Shown: positions 43,438-54,379 of the stretch, one piece after another | How the letters are laid out: each line of letters begins with the position of its first letter | How positions within the stretch are numbered: the first letter of the stretch is position 1 | Notes under the pieces: model-generated | The model's input: the letters and a program-made list of their open reading frames with translations, nothing else | The model's database searches: none | Told to the model about the DNA's origin: nothing | Source of the DNA: Neckera pumila | Lineage: Eukaryota; Streptophyta; Bryopsida; Hypnales; Neckeraceae | Assembly: GCA_963969595.1 (NCBI GenBank) | Contig: OZ018413.1 | Coordinates: 1,056,501-1,120,500 of the forward strand | Direction of reading: 5' to 3' | DNA length: 64,000 nucleotides | Translations under genes and position numbers: made by a program

Positions 43438-46015
43438 TGCCAGAAAACGCTTCAGAGGTCGCGTGATTCTGGACTTTGAAGACCGACTCCAATGGCCTGC
43501 ACAGCGATGAAGACAAAGAGATGGAAACAGATGAAGGCAATGCGACGAAGGCAATGAGATGGAAATTTCTAGGAGGCAAAAAGAATATCGTAATAAGATG
43601 CCCACAGTTCAACTTCTTCCTTTCTAAGAATTTGGATGGAGAAGTGATTGGCACCATCTCGAGAGCTTTAGAACGAGAGAATGCACATGAAAGCCAAGCA
43701 ATGAGCCAAAGAGTAGTTACACAGGCTCATTGACTATTGGCAGTCATTTACAGATTGTGCAAACCGCAACTAAAGTACACAACAAAATCGTCGGTGGCAC
43801 AAGAAAATTACTCTTTCGCCAGAAAATGGAGAAAAGAGCCAGAAAGCTTATCGTTGGAAAAAGAGACCTACCTCAACAGTAATCTTGCTCACCCCACCTC
43901 ACGTACACCGCAGTGTTAGTGGGGTACTGTAAGTATTCGACACATCGTGTTCGAACACCCTCCTCGCCAGGGCGACTCCCGGGCAGAATTTGGTAGTTGA
44001 CCCATGTGAAACGCTTCATGAAGATATCTCTCCGTCCATGACCTTCCAACCAAACTGCCAGGCTTGTCAATGACGTCTAATCGAGCGAGGAATGGAGGAT
44101 TCGACTGCAACAAGGCGTCACAAAATCAAGTGAAATCTCTCACGACGACTGTCCAGACTCAAAAATACTAAACCGCCTTCTCCCACTCGTATCCTCATGA
44201 TAGCTTCGTCTGCTTCGTCTGCTTCGTCTGCTTTCACTACGGCACCCAAACGCTGCGGCCATGACAGGGTCACCCACAGGATACTGATCACGAATCCTTC
44301 GCAATTCTAAATCACTATTGATCAACCAGGCTTCCAGAAACGAAAAGGGACCGGGGGGGAAGTGGAGGGGGGGGGGGGGGCGTTCTGTGAGTGGACTTCG
44401 TGGGCTCCAACCACCTCGATTAGCTGGAATTTGAACAGAGTTTGAACGGAGTTTGAACGAGGAGATTCCTCCCAGTGCCAAAACAGGAGCCCTGCACAGG
44501 AGCATTCCCCGCCCGAATAAAGAATTCGTACTACCTTATCTTCCGGCAAGACGACGATGTGGAGGGTGGTGATGTGAGCATCCTTGATGACGGAGCACAA
44601 AAGTGTGTTCGGTGGGCTGGAGCAGGAAAGGGGGCGCGAAACATGGCCTTTCGTCTCAGTTTCCCCCTGCAATCCTCCTATTATTAAACGCGCCACCCGG
44701 GATCTGCACATCTGGAAGTGGACCAATTCACCCGGATCATGCCGCCCCCGACTTTCTCTCGCCAGCCAGCAAGTGAAGCCGGCATTCCATGAAATTCACT
44801 GCAATTTTGCACGGGCTCTTGAGGAACCAAACAAGTGAAAATGGAAAGGTAATCCATGACGACTGATGGAGCAGGGAAATTGATATCGCTGTTCAATTGG
44901 TCAATCAGAATCCGAAAACGGATCAGACGGACTCCCTTGCAATGGTGAGTTTCAGAGTAACTTAGTTTAGGAGTTTAAATGTTCAACGTTATTCACTAAA
45001 TACAATCCACGAAAGAAATCACCCGACGACCCGCGAATTGAGCCACCACTGGCTTCCTTCAACAACACAGCCACATGTGGCTTCTCCGCTTCTCCTTTTC
45101 CCTCTTCCCCTGCAGCTGTTGTCCTGCAAGCGGCACTGCAAACGGCACTGCAAGCTCGCCATATAGGTACAGGAATAGCCCTCAAATTGAACCATTTCCT
45201 GGAGCTCACAAAACCGTGCAATGTGCAAACACCATCTCCTGTTGCGAATCTGCCACCGTTTGAAGCGAAATTCTGAGATAATGAGGGAACGTGAAGGACA
45301 GGTCGAGGTGGAGATGTTAGCGTGAGAAAATGATGAGCTAGGGTTGTGAGGTGCGAGCTGTTGGTGCCATTGCTGCACCGCAGTAGATCGAGCATGGTGC
45401 GCGAAAGAGCTTCTGGAAACGAAAACGAAGTAGGGAAGAGACTGATGAAAACCAAGGAGCGGGAGGCTGGGTGCTGGTGATTGCCACCTGGGTGCGAACA
45501 ACATCCAGATCAGCTATTTATTCCACGTCATCAAGTTCTCTTTATTGCTTGGATCCTTTGAGGATCTTTGTGCATTTTTGTGCATTTTTGCTTATAACTT
45601 TGTATGTATATATTGTTGACCGCAATTCCAACAAAATTGGTCTTAACCCTGTAAGGCGGGTTGGTCTCTGTAGAAATCATCCTTTTTGATACAGTGTGCA
45701 TCATCTACTTTAAGGAAACTAAAAGCACTCATTCAAGGACAAGCTACTGTAGAAGGTCTCCCCTTTTTGCACAAAATTCCAAGGATGAACAATTGCACTT
45801 CTGTCCTACATGCAAAGATTCCTTGTCATTCATTGGACACTTAGTGTCCGCGGCAGCGTTACAAGGTTAAAGAAAGGTCCATCATTTCTTAATGATTCAA
45901 GAATTAATTTGGATGAACAAAATGGTATTTCGGCTAAAAATATCTAGATTAGCTATTTATTCCACTATGTGCCCAACAATCTTCATCAAGCTAAGGGTGA
46001 GTGCACAAAGGCCAC
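43438..46015. other. Upstream of the coiled-coil gene; GC-richer, possible unrecognised exons
   Basis: 43438-43730 is probable 5' UTR and promoter of the coiled-coil gene. 43870-45500 is richer in G and C than the DNA to its right and carries overlapping open frames on the minus strand. One, from about 45398, starts MLDLLRCSNGTNSSHLTTLA and could be a transit-peptide exon, but no following exon or domain could be assigned. It also contains a 9-base tandem repeat (GCTTCGTCT, 44202-44231), three spaced copies of GAGTTTGAACG-like sequence (44435-44462), and runs of 7 and 14 G at 44353-44380. Confidence 0.35.
45744..45858. repeat. Dispersed repeat R, copy 1 of 3
   Basis: A segment of about 115 bp containing GTAGAAGGTCTCCCC, AATTGCACTTCTGTCCTA and the palindromic GGACACTTAGTGTCC. 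It recurs in inverse orientation at 48269-48387 and in direct orientation at 54477-54568. Each copy lies within about 160 bp of a TTAA-flanked element, so the two probably spread or were duplicated together. Confidence 0.75.
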
Positions 46016-46942
46016 TTAACCCCTAAAGTCCCATTGTCCCCTCGAGGGACATAATGGATTTTGGGCAGGCTACTACGGTTTCAATATTCATCATTATTTT
46101 TTGAAACTTTTTGTGAAGATAAAAAAACACATTAGCTTTATAGGAATATGATTTTTATTTCAATCGGTATCAGGAGCAAAAGTTATGGTACAAAAGATCC
46201 TTTTTTCCGGTGCGGCAGGCAGAAATCTTCTCACCCAAAAAAAAAAATTTAGTTTTAAAAATTATTTTCTCATAGATTGTGTTTTTATCTATATGGGAAG
46301 CTTTGATTCATCCCATTTGGATTTGTGATGTGAAAGTTATGGACAAACTTATTTTTCGGTCAATTAAAGCATCTTCTTGGAAAAATAACTTGTAGGACTC
46401 AATTTTGAATGCAAGTTTCACAATTTTTCAAAAAAAATTGTTTGACAAGGCTAAATTTTCTTGCTAAAACAATCTTACCATTGGGACTATAGTGTTTTAA
46501 TCCCATCTTAGAGCTATTGACGATTTAGTTTTTCTTTCAATCTTGGACCTACTTCTACTTAACAATTTTTTAAAGAATGAAAATCAAGTGTATTTTTTGG
46601 AATTTTTTTTCCTAGATTCTCAAGTCAATTATTCAACATAATAAAATTAAATTCAAAGTCTATAGCGCAATTTTTTTTTACAAACGGCAGTCAAAGTCAT
46701 CTAAAATTGCAAGTCAGTGTTCAAAAAATCAAAATTTTCTAACTTTGAATGCTTATATCTTCTAATCTGTACGATCAAAATTTATGAAATTTTTACCACA
46801 TGATCTGAGATAAGTTAAGTACAAAATCCTACGGTTAGATTCTAAATAAAATTATTTTTCTCTTTTCTTAGATGAACACAGCAGAACTTAACAGTTTTGA
46901 GACGATTTTGACAGAAAAATGCCTTGGGACTTTAGGAGTTAA
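46016..46942. mobile_element. TTAA-flanked inverted-repeat element (copy B)
   Basis: Starts TTAACCCCTAAAGTCCCATT and ends TTGGGACTTTAGGAGTTAA, giving inverted termini of about 19 bases bordered by TTAA. Length is 927 bp. After the start comes CCCCTCGAGGGACA, a small palindrome also present in C and D (CCCCTCGGGGGAC, CCCTTGAGGGG). No long open frame. Confidence 0.85.
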
Positions 46943-47811
46943 CAGAAGTTCAACAAGTTTGTGTCGGGGACTTTGTGAAGTGCTCGTGGCCACACTCATG
47001 GGACGTTTAGACATACTCACAAGTGACATACTCACTAATAAATATTTTCATTATTTTTACATTTACACATGGGTGCAATTTTGTGTGAAAAGGGGAGGTC
47101 TTGTATAGTAGTTTGCATTTTTTTAGGTCAATGACTCACACGGTATGAGAAGGGTTGATTTCCACAGTCACCAGCGTATCCTTTAAGGTTAATAAAGGGG
47201 TTCAAGTCTTCAACATTGACTAAAAAAATATGCATTGTTTGTGAGGCAAAGTTGTAACCAAAAAATTATCTTGGCAAGTTAGCCTAGAATAAGCTTAAGT
47301 TGTGGGTTTGATGAAAAGGACATTTTCAATGATTTAAAAATATACATATACACTAAGTGAAGAAAACTTGTGGAGATTGAGAATGAAAATCATAAAATTC
47401 AATGAAGAATGCACACAAATATGAAAATAACTTTTATACTGCATATAATATGGATCCATAAAATTAATTCATGCACCACCTTCTCAATGATGTCAATCGT
47501 CCAAACAGTAGGGCTTGTCACACCTTCTCCAAGAAAGTCACTTTTTGTGCAAAAACTTCTTCCCACTCATCCTTTACTTCCATAGAAGAAGAAAGAAACT
47601 TTTTCATCTTTAGAAAATGAAACCTCCGCAATTCAAAGAGAGAGTGGCACGTCCTCATTCTTTGAAGATTGAGAATGGAGAGAAGATGTCACAACCTGTA
47701 TTGAATTCTACTGATGAATGGAAAGTTTTATCACGTGTTGTACTACTTACTACACTGCTCATAAACCACTCGCGGGACTTCTCCCGTTCATTATGTGGGG
47801 AAGTTTCAGTG

Positions 47812-47859
47812 CCGTAATGCCCGATTACGTAGGCAAACCCGCATAATCGGGGATTACGG
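47812..47859. repeat. Inverted repeat, 16-bp arms
   Basis: The left arm CCGTAATGCCCGATTA at 47812-47827 pairs with TAATCGGGGATTACGG at 47844-47859 at 15 of 16 positions, around a 16-base loop. It lies in a GC-rich island of an otherwise AT-rich region. The function is not known; it could be a remnant of a transposon terminus. Confidence 0.7.
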
Positions 47860-48268
47860 ATTTTTCATTTGGCTCCAATTTATCATCCGGATTTTCATTG
47901 AATTTTGCTTGTGCTTTACGTTGGGCAACACCCTTATCGTCGGGCATTGTGCCAAAAAATCAGCCCTCCTCGTCGGGCTTCACCCTCCTCGTCGGCCAAT
48001 TATTTGGCGCAATGCCCTCCTCTGCGGGCATTGCCCTATACATAGTCCGAATTCCACCCTCTCCGGCTCAGGATCCGCCTCTGGACTGCGTCAGCATGAG
48101 GCCATGAGCCCTGGACCAATGGGCCCTTGAAGCCACTTTAGTTTGACAAGGTGGATTGGAATGGAAAGCTAAATTACTAAAACGAAGTTGACGGAATGTT
48201 CATACTTCATTCTATCGGGTCGGTCATCTTGGCTATTTGGTCGATCATCTTGGCTATTGATAAGCTAA

Positions 48269-48387
48269 CGCTACTGCGGACACTAAGTGTCTGATGGATG
48301 ACAAGAGAATCCTTTTGTGTAGGATAGATGGAAGTGCAACTATTCATCCTCAAAATTTTGCTGTAAAAAGAGAAAATCTTCAACAAT
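48269..48387. repeat. Dispersed repeat R, copy 2 of 3 (inverted)
   Basis: The reverse complement of the segment at 45744-45858, with GGACACTAAGTGTC, TAGGATAGATGGAAGTGCAA and TTCATCCTCAAAATTTTG recognisable. It is diverged by scattered substitutions and lies 100 bp left of element D. Confidence 0.75.
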
Positions 48388-48486
48388 AGTTTGACTTCCT
48401 ATCAATGCTTATTTATTTTTTAAGCTATTGATTCCCAAACTATCAGTGAAGAGGATATCCACAAACATCAATCCATCTTTACAGGG

Positions 48487-49426
48487 TTAACTCCTAAAGT
48501 CTCAAGGTCATTTTTCTGTCAAAAGCCACTCAAAATTGCCATTTTAGTTGCGTTCACTCAAGAAAACAAAAACAAAAACATTTTTTTAGAATCTAACCAT
48601 AGGATTTTGTACTTCACTTATTTGAGATCATGTGGTAAAGATTTCATGAAATTTGACCATATAGATTGGAAGATATTAGCATTCAAAGTTGAAAAAGGAA
48701 GTTTTTTTGAACATTGGCCTGCAATTTTAGATGACTTTGACCACCATTTGTGGAAAAAGTTTGGACTAAAAACTTTGAATTAAAAAAAATTTATGTTGAA
48801 GAATTGGGTTGAAAGCCTAGAAAAAAAAATTCAAAAAACACACACTTGATTTTCATTCTTTAAAAAATTGTTAAGTAGAAGTAGGTCCAAGATTGAGAAA
48901 AAAACTAAATTGTTGATAGCTCTAAGATGGGATTGAAATACAATTATCCCAATGGTGAGATTGTTTTAGCAAGCAAACACAATCTTTTTAGACAATTTTT
49001 TTTGAAAAATTGTGAAAATTGCATTCAGAAATGAATCCTACAAGTTATTTTTTCAAGAAGATGCTTTAATTGCCTCAAAAGCAAGAATGACCATAACTTT
49101 CTCATTATTAGTCCAAATAGTATGAATCAAAGCTTCACATGTAGACAAAATCATAATGTTTTAGAGGAAAAAAATTTAAAAATTTATTTTGACTTTATGC
49201 AGTCTTTTTTGTGTTGCCCGCCGAATTCAGACTATTCAGTTTTAGGCTTCTTGTGGTATAACTTTTACTCCGAATCACCAATTGAAATAAAAATTATATT
49301 TCCACGTAGCTAATCAATTTTCCTATCTTATGTGAAAGTTTCAAAAAGTTTCATAAAAATTTAGGCCACAAGAACCTGCCCAAAATCCAATTTGTCCCTT
49401 GAGGGGACAATGGGACTTTAGATTAA
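48487..49426. mobile_element. TTAA-flanked inverted-repeat element (copy D, opposite orientation)
   Basis: Starts TTAACTCCTAAAGTCTCAAG and ends ACAATGGGACTTTAGATTAA; 940 bp with TTAA at both borders. The interior is the reverse complement of copies B and C, for example ATCCCAATGGTGAGATTGTT and CCCTTGAGGGGACAATGGG near the right end. Orientation opposite to B and C argues against simple tandem duplication. Confidence 0.85.
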
Positions 49427-50453
49427 CTTAGTTAGGTGAGAAAGAGGTCTACTATTATAAAGAAAGTTGAATTTATTGTACTTGTTCCTTTATCACTGGA
49501 ATTTGTCCATGTGTTAAAAAAAAAAAGGTGACTTCATTATACTAAGGGACACTTTACACTACGGTTGTCGATTAAGAGTCCATTGGTTTCCACCAATCAA
49601 ATTTCAGAAATCCCAAAGCTTGGCCTCTCGAGCCTTCACACTAGGCGGCACAGTCCAAAGTCCGTCGCCCTCCAAACTGCCTACAAGGCAAAAAAATGCT
49701 TACATGGCAAAAAAATTCATAATAGTAAAAAGCTGACAAGATCTCAGCCATTAGATCTCTATAGTAAGATTGTTTTTTGGCTTCTTCTTCTCCTTTTGGT
49801 GGACACCCTCCACTTTGTTATTTGTTATTTGTTATTTGTGTCACCATTGGGGTTTGAAACCTAGTCTCCACCATGACAATTTTGTACCAAATTGGGCTGA
49901 TACAACTAAGGCACTTCTCAAGCTACACTAATTATTTTGTTCAATGTGGTAAGGTGTGTGGCCTATTCAAGCTACACTACTTATTTTATTCAATGTAAGT
50001 TATATGACCTATTGATTTCCGACAACGTTAAGAGTTTTAGCATATTTCTAACTGAATGATCATGGTAGAGGGAAAATCATGAAGATTGCTAATTTATTAT
50101 GAAGTCTGGACTTAGTAGAAATTAAAGAAGTGTAGACTACAATCCATTTGTTCTCAATCTATAGGCAAATCTATTTCCGAGAATTGCAAAAATAAAAAAA
50201 ATGGTCTTAGCAACTTCATAAGGTGTCAATATATTATTCATCACACAGTAACAAAAGCCTTGGTCGACATTATATTCTCCTCATTCATGAAAATAGATCA
50301 CACCTATCTTGCACAAATGGGCCATGGTTAGAAACATGTTGTATACCTTATAATACTCTATATAAATAGGATGAATTTTAATTCAAAGATATTCAATTAG
50401 TGGTATTGGAAATAGATATATAACGAGTCTATTTTTAAAAATATATTTAGAGT

Positions 50454-50523
<70 letters not shown>

Positions 50524-50529
50524 GCATAT
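49427..50529. other. Intergenic between element D and an element fragment
   Basis: AT-rich, with no gene. It includes a perfect (AAT)n array at about 50455-50522. A frame across that array would encode only poly-leucine or poly-isoleucine and is not a gene. Confidence 0.5.
50455..50522. repeat. (AAT)n microsatellite, about 22 units
   Basis: An uninterrupted trinucleotide run. It lies just left of the truncated element fragment at 50530. A second, longer array of the same unit is at about 60549-60636. Confidence 0.97.
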
Positions 50530-51071
50530 ATGTCAAATTAAAAAAATCATTATATAGAAGGGTATTTAAGATACTAGAAAAAATTAAAATGCTATTCAGT
50601 CTAAGATAGAATTGAAACAAGCCAATTCCAATGGTAAAAATATTGTAGGAATTCAAACTATCTAAATCTTCTACATTATTCTCTTTTCTAAAATTATGAA
50701 AACTAAATTAAGAAATAAACTTCATAGAGCCTTTTTGGAAAACATTTCATGATTGCCCTCCGAAACCAAATATTTCATATCTTTTCTCTCACATTAAAAT
50801 GGAATAAATTCAAAAAATTCCCTTTAAACATGCATCTATTCTAAAAGAAAATATTTTACACAATTTTTTTTGAGTTGACCAAACGTTCAAAGATTGACAT
50901 AAATCTCTAACCACAAATTTGTTCCTTTAACAAATTATTTTGTTTGAAAGCTAAAAGAAATGCTCATTCTATACAAAAAATTCAAAAAACATAGTCAAGA
51001 ACTACATTTATAGGAGCCCTACCCCAAAATGCAATCCCCCATTATGATCATTGAAAGACTTTAGGGGTAAT
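50530..51071. mobile_element. Truncated TTAA-element fragment, copy-D orientation
   Basis: It resembles the right half of copy D: TCTAAGATAGAATTGAAAC, CCAATTCCAATGGTAAAAATATT, GATTGCCCTCCGAAACCAAA. It ends GAAAGACTTTAGGGGTAAT, a recognisable terminus whose TTAA has been altered. The left end is missing and abuts the microsatellite. Many substitutions show it is older than the full-length copies. Confidence 0.5.
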
Positions 51072-51172
51072 CAAAAATTGAATCAATATATGGTATAAAA
51101 TTGTGAATGATGAATTAAGAATGTGTTCATCTACAGTCCTATACCATGCTCTTAAAAGCAAGGTGAGTCTAT

Positions 51173-51510
51173 GACCATACCTTCCATTAGATGATATTTG
51201 GGGGTTTTGGAGGGCCGTTTCAGGCCCGTTCCCTAGTCTGCCCAGATTCAATGAACGTCGGTATGGGTGTGTCAGAATTTTTCCTTTTCAAAAAAATAAA
51301 AAATAAAAATAATTTTTTTTTACCAAAATATCATTTTAAGCAAAAAGAATTTTTTTAAAATTTAAAAAAAAAAAAAAAATGACGTGGCAGTCGCTGTGCC
51401 ACGTCAGCTAGCTGCTGTTGCTACGTTCCTGCAGTCTGGGAACGCAGCAAACAGTAGGGGAACTCGGAGCCCTCCAAGACCCCCGAATCTCATCTAATGA
51501 CACTATGGTC
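51173..51510. mobile_element. MITE-like element with terminal inverted repeats of about 40 bp
   Basis: The left end GACCATACCTTCCATTAGAT continues through GGGGGTTTTGGAGGGC. The right end, read as reverse complement, is GACCATAGTGTCATTAGATG continuing through GGGGGTCTTGGAGGGC. Length is 338 bp with an A/T-rich core and no coding capacity. Inside, TGACGTGGCA and TGCCACGTCA (51380-51406) form a perfect 10-bp hairpin with a 7-base loop, and CGTTCC...GGAACG forms a second small one. A related terminus occurs at about 56286. Confidence 0.75.
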
Positions 51511-51710
51511 TTCAAAAATTCATGAAACTAAGGTAGGAGGCTTTGAAATTGTATAGGCATTAAGAATTGCTCCTATAAATCGTTGTGAAATGGACATGAG
51601 GTAGTTCTAAAATTGACTACTATAGTTATTGAATGAATGAAGGAAAAACATATTATTAATTGTAAGAGCCAATCATTCTCTTTGCTTTCCCCATCTTTCT
51701 TTAGAATTGT

Positions 51711-52503
51711 AAGTGAATGGTTTATTTTTGAAAATGTGAATAAAAAGTTATGGCCTACTATGTTACTTTTTTTATAATTGGGCAATCCGGGCAGATTAGA
51801 AAAAATCACTTTTTTCAGACACACAAATTTTGAAATTGGTTTCAAAAGTTGTATATACTTAGAAAGCTTCGAATCATTTTATTTTGATCAATGAGTCAAA
51901 GGTTCTGAGGATTTTTAGTTTGCGGGCAGTTATGGCTTCTCTACTCTAGGTAAAACTTGGAAGTCCTTTATATGACTCAATTTTCAATATTTTTTGAAAA
52001 AAATTATATCATAGGATGTCGATTGTTTATTACAACACTGCAACGCAATTGGCATTTTTCAATTCCATGATTAAATTCTTGACAATTTAGTATTTTGAAT
52101 CATTTTGTATTGTTGTCTACTTACTATTTTTTCCTATATGTTGTACCAAGTTCCAAATGATTTGAAATTTTCCAAACATGTAGCCATCTTGTCTAGGAAA
52201 AATAATCCAAAAAAGCACCACCATTTTGGACCATTTTTCATAGACAAGTGAGCTTGTGAAGTGCAGCTGCCCTAATTTCCACAGGGCCAAAAGAATGATT
52301 TCAGGGAATGCTTATAGCTTGCAATTCATGTTGTGGAAATTTCAGAAATTTTTACCACATGTTCACAAATCAGCGTACTACAAGATCCTACAGTTACATG
52401 TGCCAAGAAAAAGTTTTATTTCAAAAATTGAGTACTTATAATAAAAAATGGCAGTTTTTGAGCATTTTTGATGAAAACATAGTCATGGAACTTTACGGAT
52501 TAA
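51711..52503. mobile_element. TTAA-element, subfamily F, left end missing (copy G)
   Basis: It matches the reverse complement of copy F: AATAAAAAGTTATGGCCTAC, TTTGCGGGCAGTTATGG, then CATAGTCATGGAACTTTACGGATTAA at the right border (compare the F start TTAACCCCTAAAGTTCCATG). The left end is not recognisable. An insertion or decay near the MITE at 51173-51510 may have removed it. Confidence 0.6.
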
Positions 52504-53463
52504 AGAAGCAGTTTCTTGAGCCTCCTATCTTACAAGTAGGGCTCATCCTTTCATTTGTAACTTTTTTTTGGAAAGTATAAATATATTAGGATATGCCATT
52601 TGTGAAAATTACAAAAACTAAGGAAAAAGTTAGGAATTAAAGGACTCGGATCTGCCATATGATAATTGATGTAGCTTGAAGGCACTGAAGCTGATAATCT
52701 CAGATTCAATTGTTTGAAGCGGGAATATGAAATGGGAAACTCATTTTTTCAGCCTTGGCACACTCCCCAAGTGCACTTATGTATCTCCTTGGGAAGGGCC
52801 ATCGTTTTATTATTAGAAAGAGGAGCGCGCGTCCAGCTCCCCCCTGAAAGGATTTTCGCATCAAATTTTGAGAAGAGAAACAGTTGGGGACCAGAAATCA
52901 AGGGGGGGACGGCCATAGGGGCTTGCTTGGGGGAACTGTCCCAGGCCTCTGGTGAACGCACGCTCTCAGCCTCTGGAGAACAGCGAACTAGGATTCAAAT
53001 TTACAACAGGAAGGGAGGGAGGAGGTCCATTTAGTTAGTGACCATTTTCCATCTGATTCGGAATTGGGGGGGAGGTGGACTTGGCTTCTTCAAATATTTT
53101 TCAGTCAAATTTCCTTAAAAAAGAATTGGAATTGACATTTAATGCAAGTTGTCTCATATTTTTTGGACTTTTATGGAATTATATATAGATTTTGAAGTTG
53201 GAATCTCATCACTCTCAAGAAACATTCACCCAGGCCTTCATATGTTCATTTGTTGGTACATTGACGAATGCAATCGGTACATTGAAGAAAACAATTTGTA
53301 CCCTTGTGTCAGGAAATGCTTTTAATTAGTTTTCTTTTTTTGGAACAGTAATTGTCAAGTGGCTTCATGAGGTAGGCTTAAATTTGGAGGGACTTGTGAG
53401 CACAAGTCCAAACCTGTCAGAAAGAGCAATATATCGCTTAAAAAAAAATCCTGCTTTTAACCC
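52504..53463. other. Intergenic with a GC-rich block
   Basis: 52700-53090 is clearly richer in G and C than its surroundings and contains runs of G (GGGGGGGAC near 52903, GGGGGGGAGG near 53066). One open frame of 106 codons crosses it but shows no domain. This may be a decayed gene fragment or an unrecognised repeat. The remainder is AT-rich without features. Confidence 0.4.
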
Positions 53464-54379
53464 TTAACCCCTAAAGTACCAAAGTCCCCTCGGGGGACAC
53501 TTGGGATTTCGGGCAGACTCGTGCAACCTGAAATTTTGATTTGATTTTTTGAAACTTTTTTTGAAGATAGGAAATCACATTAGCTTTCTAAAAATACAGT
53601 TTCTTTTTTCAATCAATGCCCGGGAGTAAAAGTTATGCCACCCAAAGTCAAAAAAGCAATTTGTCGGGCAAAAAATAAAACTTTAAAAAATTGAATTTTT
53701 AGTTGTTTTTTCTCAAAGATCATGTTTTTGTCTACATTTGAAGCTTTGATTCATTCTATTTGGACTCAAAAGGAGAAAGTTATGGACAATCTTGTTTTTC
53801 GGGCAATCTAAGCATCTTAAGAAAAAAACACTTATAGAATTCATCTTTGAATGCAATTTTCAAATTTTTTCAAATTTTTTTTTGACAAGGCTAAGTTTTT
53901 TTGCAAGAACAATCCCACCGTTGGGATTATGGTGTTTTAAATCCACCTAAGAGCTACTAACGATTTAGTGTTTTGTTCAATTTTGGACCTACTTTTACTA
54001 AACAATTTTTTTGTATGTGAAAATCAAGTTTTGACATTCTAAATTTTTTTTCCCGACTCTCAACTCAAATGTTCAACATAAAAATTATAACTTTATGGTG
54101 CATAGTGCAAAACAATCCACAAATGGCTGTCAAAGTCATCTAAAATTGTAGGCCAAAGTTTAAAAAAAGTTCTTTTTCCAACTTCAAATGCTAATATCTT
54201 CCAATCCTTACGGTCAAACTTCATGAATTTTGTACCGCATGATCTAAAACAAGTGAAGTACAAGATTGTATGGTTCGATTCTAAAAAGAAAGTTTTTTGG
54301 TTTAGGAAGTGATAGCAGCAGAAATGGCAGTTTTCAATGGTTTTGGAGCCAGAAAATGCCTTGGTATTTTAGGGATTAA
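53464..54379. mobile_element. TTAA-flanked inverted-repeat element (copy C)
   Basis: Starts TTAACCCCTAAAGTACCAAA and ends TTGGTATTTTAGGGATTAA; 916 bp, TTAA at both borders, same orientation as copy B. The palindromic CCCCTCGGGGGAC follows the left terminus. Interior blocks such as AACAATCCCACCGTTGGGAT align with A and B. No transposase. Confidence 0.85.

Larger units (their letters stand above)
46943..48486. other. Between TTAA elements B and D; no gene
   Basis: AT-rich except for 47760-48120, which is markedly richer in G and C and holds several imperfect palindromes. The clearest is a hairpin at 47812-47859, annotated separately. Frames in the GC-rich block are short and show no domain. 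Copy 2 of repeat R lies at 48269-48387. Confidence 0.5.

Noticed and set aside
44322..45504. Minus-strand frames of 120-160 codons
   Set aside because: Mutually overlapping frames with no conserved domain; a transit-peptide-like start at 45398 is noted but not enough to call a gene.
50447..50656. Open frame rich in leucine on the minus strand
   Set aside because: It is simply translation of the (AAT)n microsatellite.
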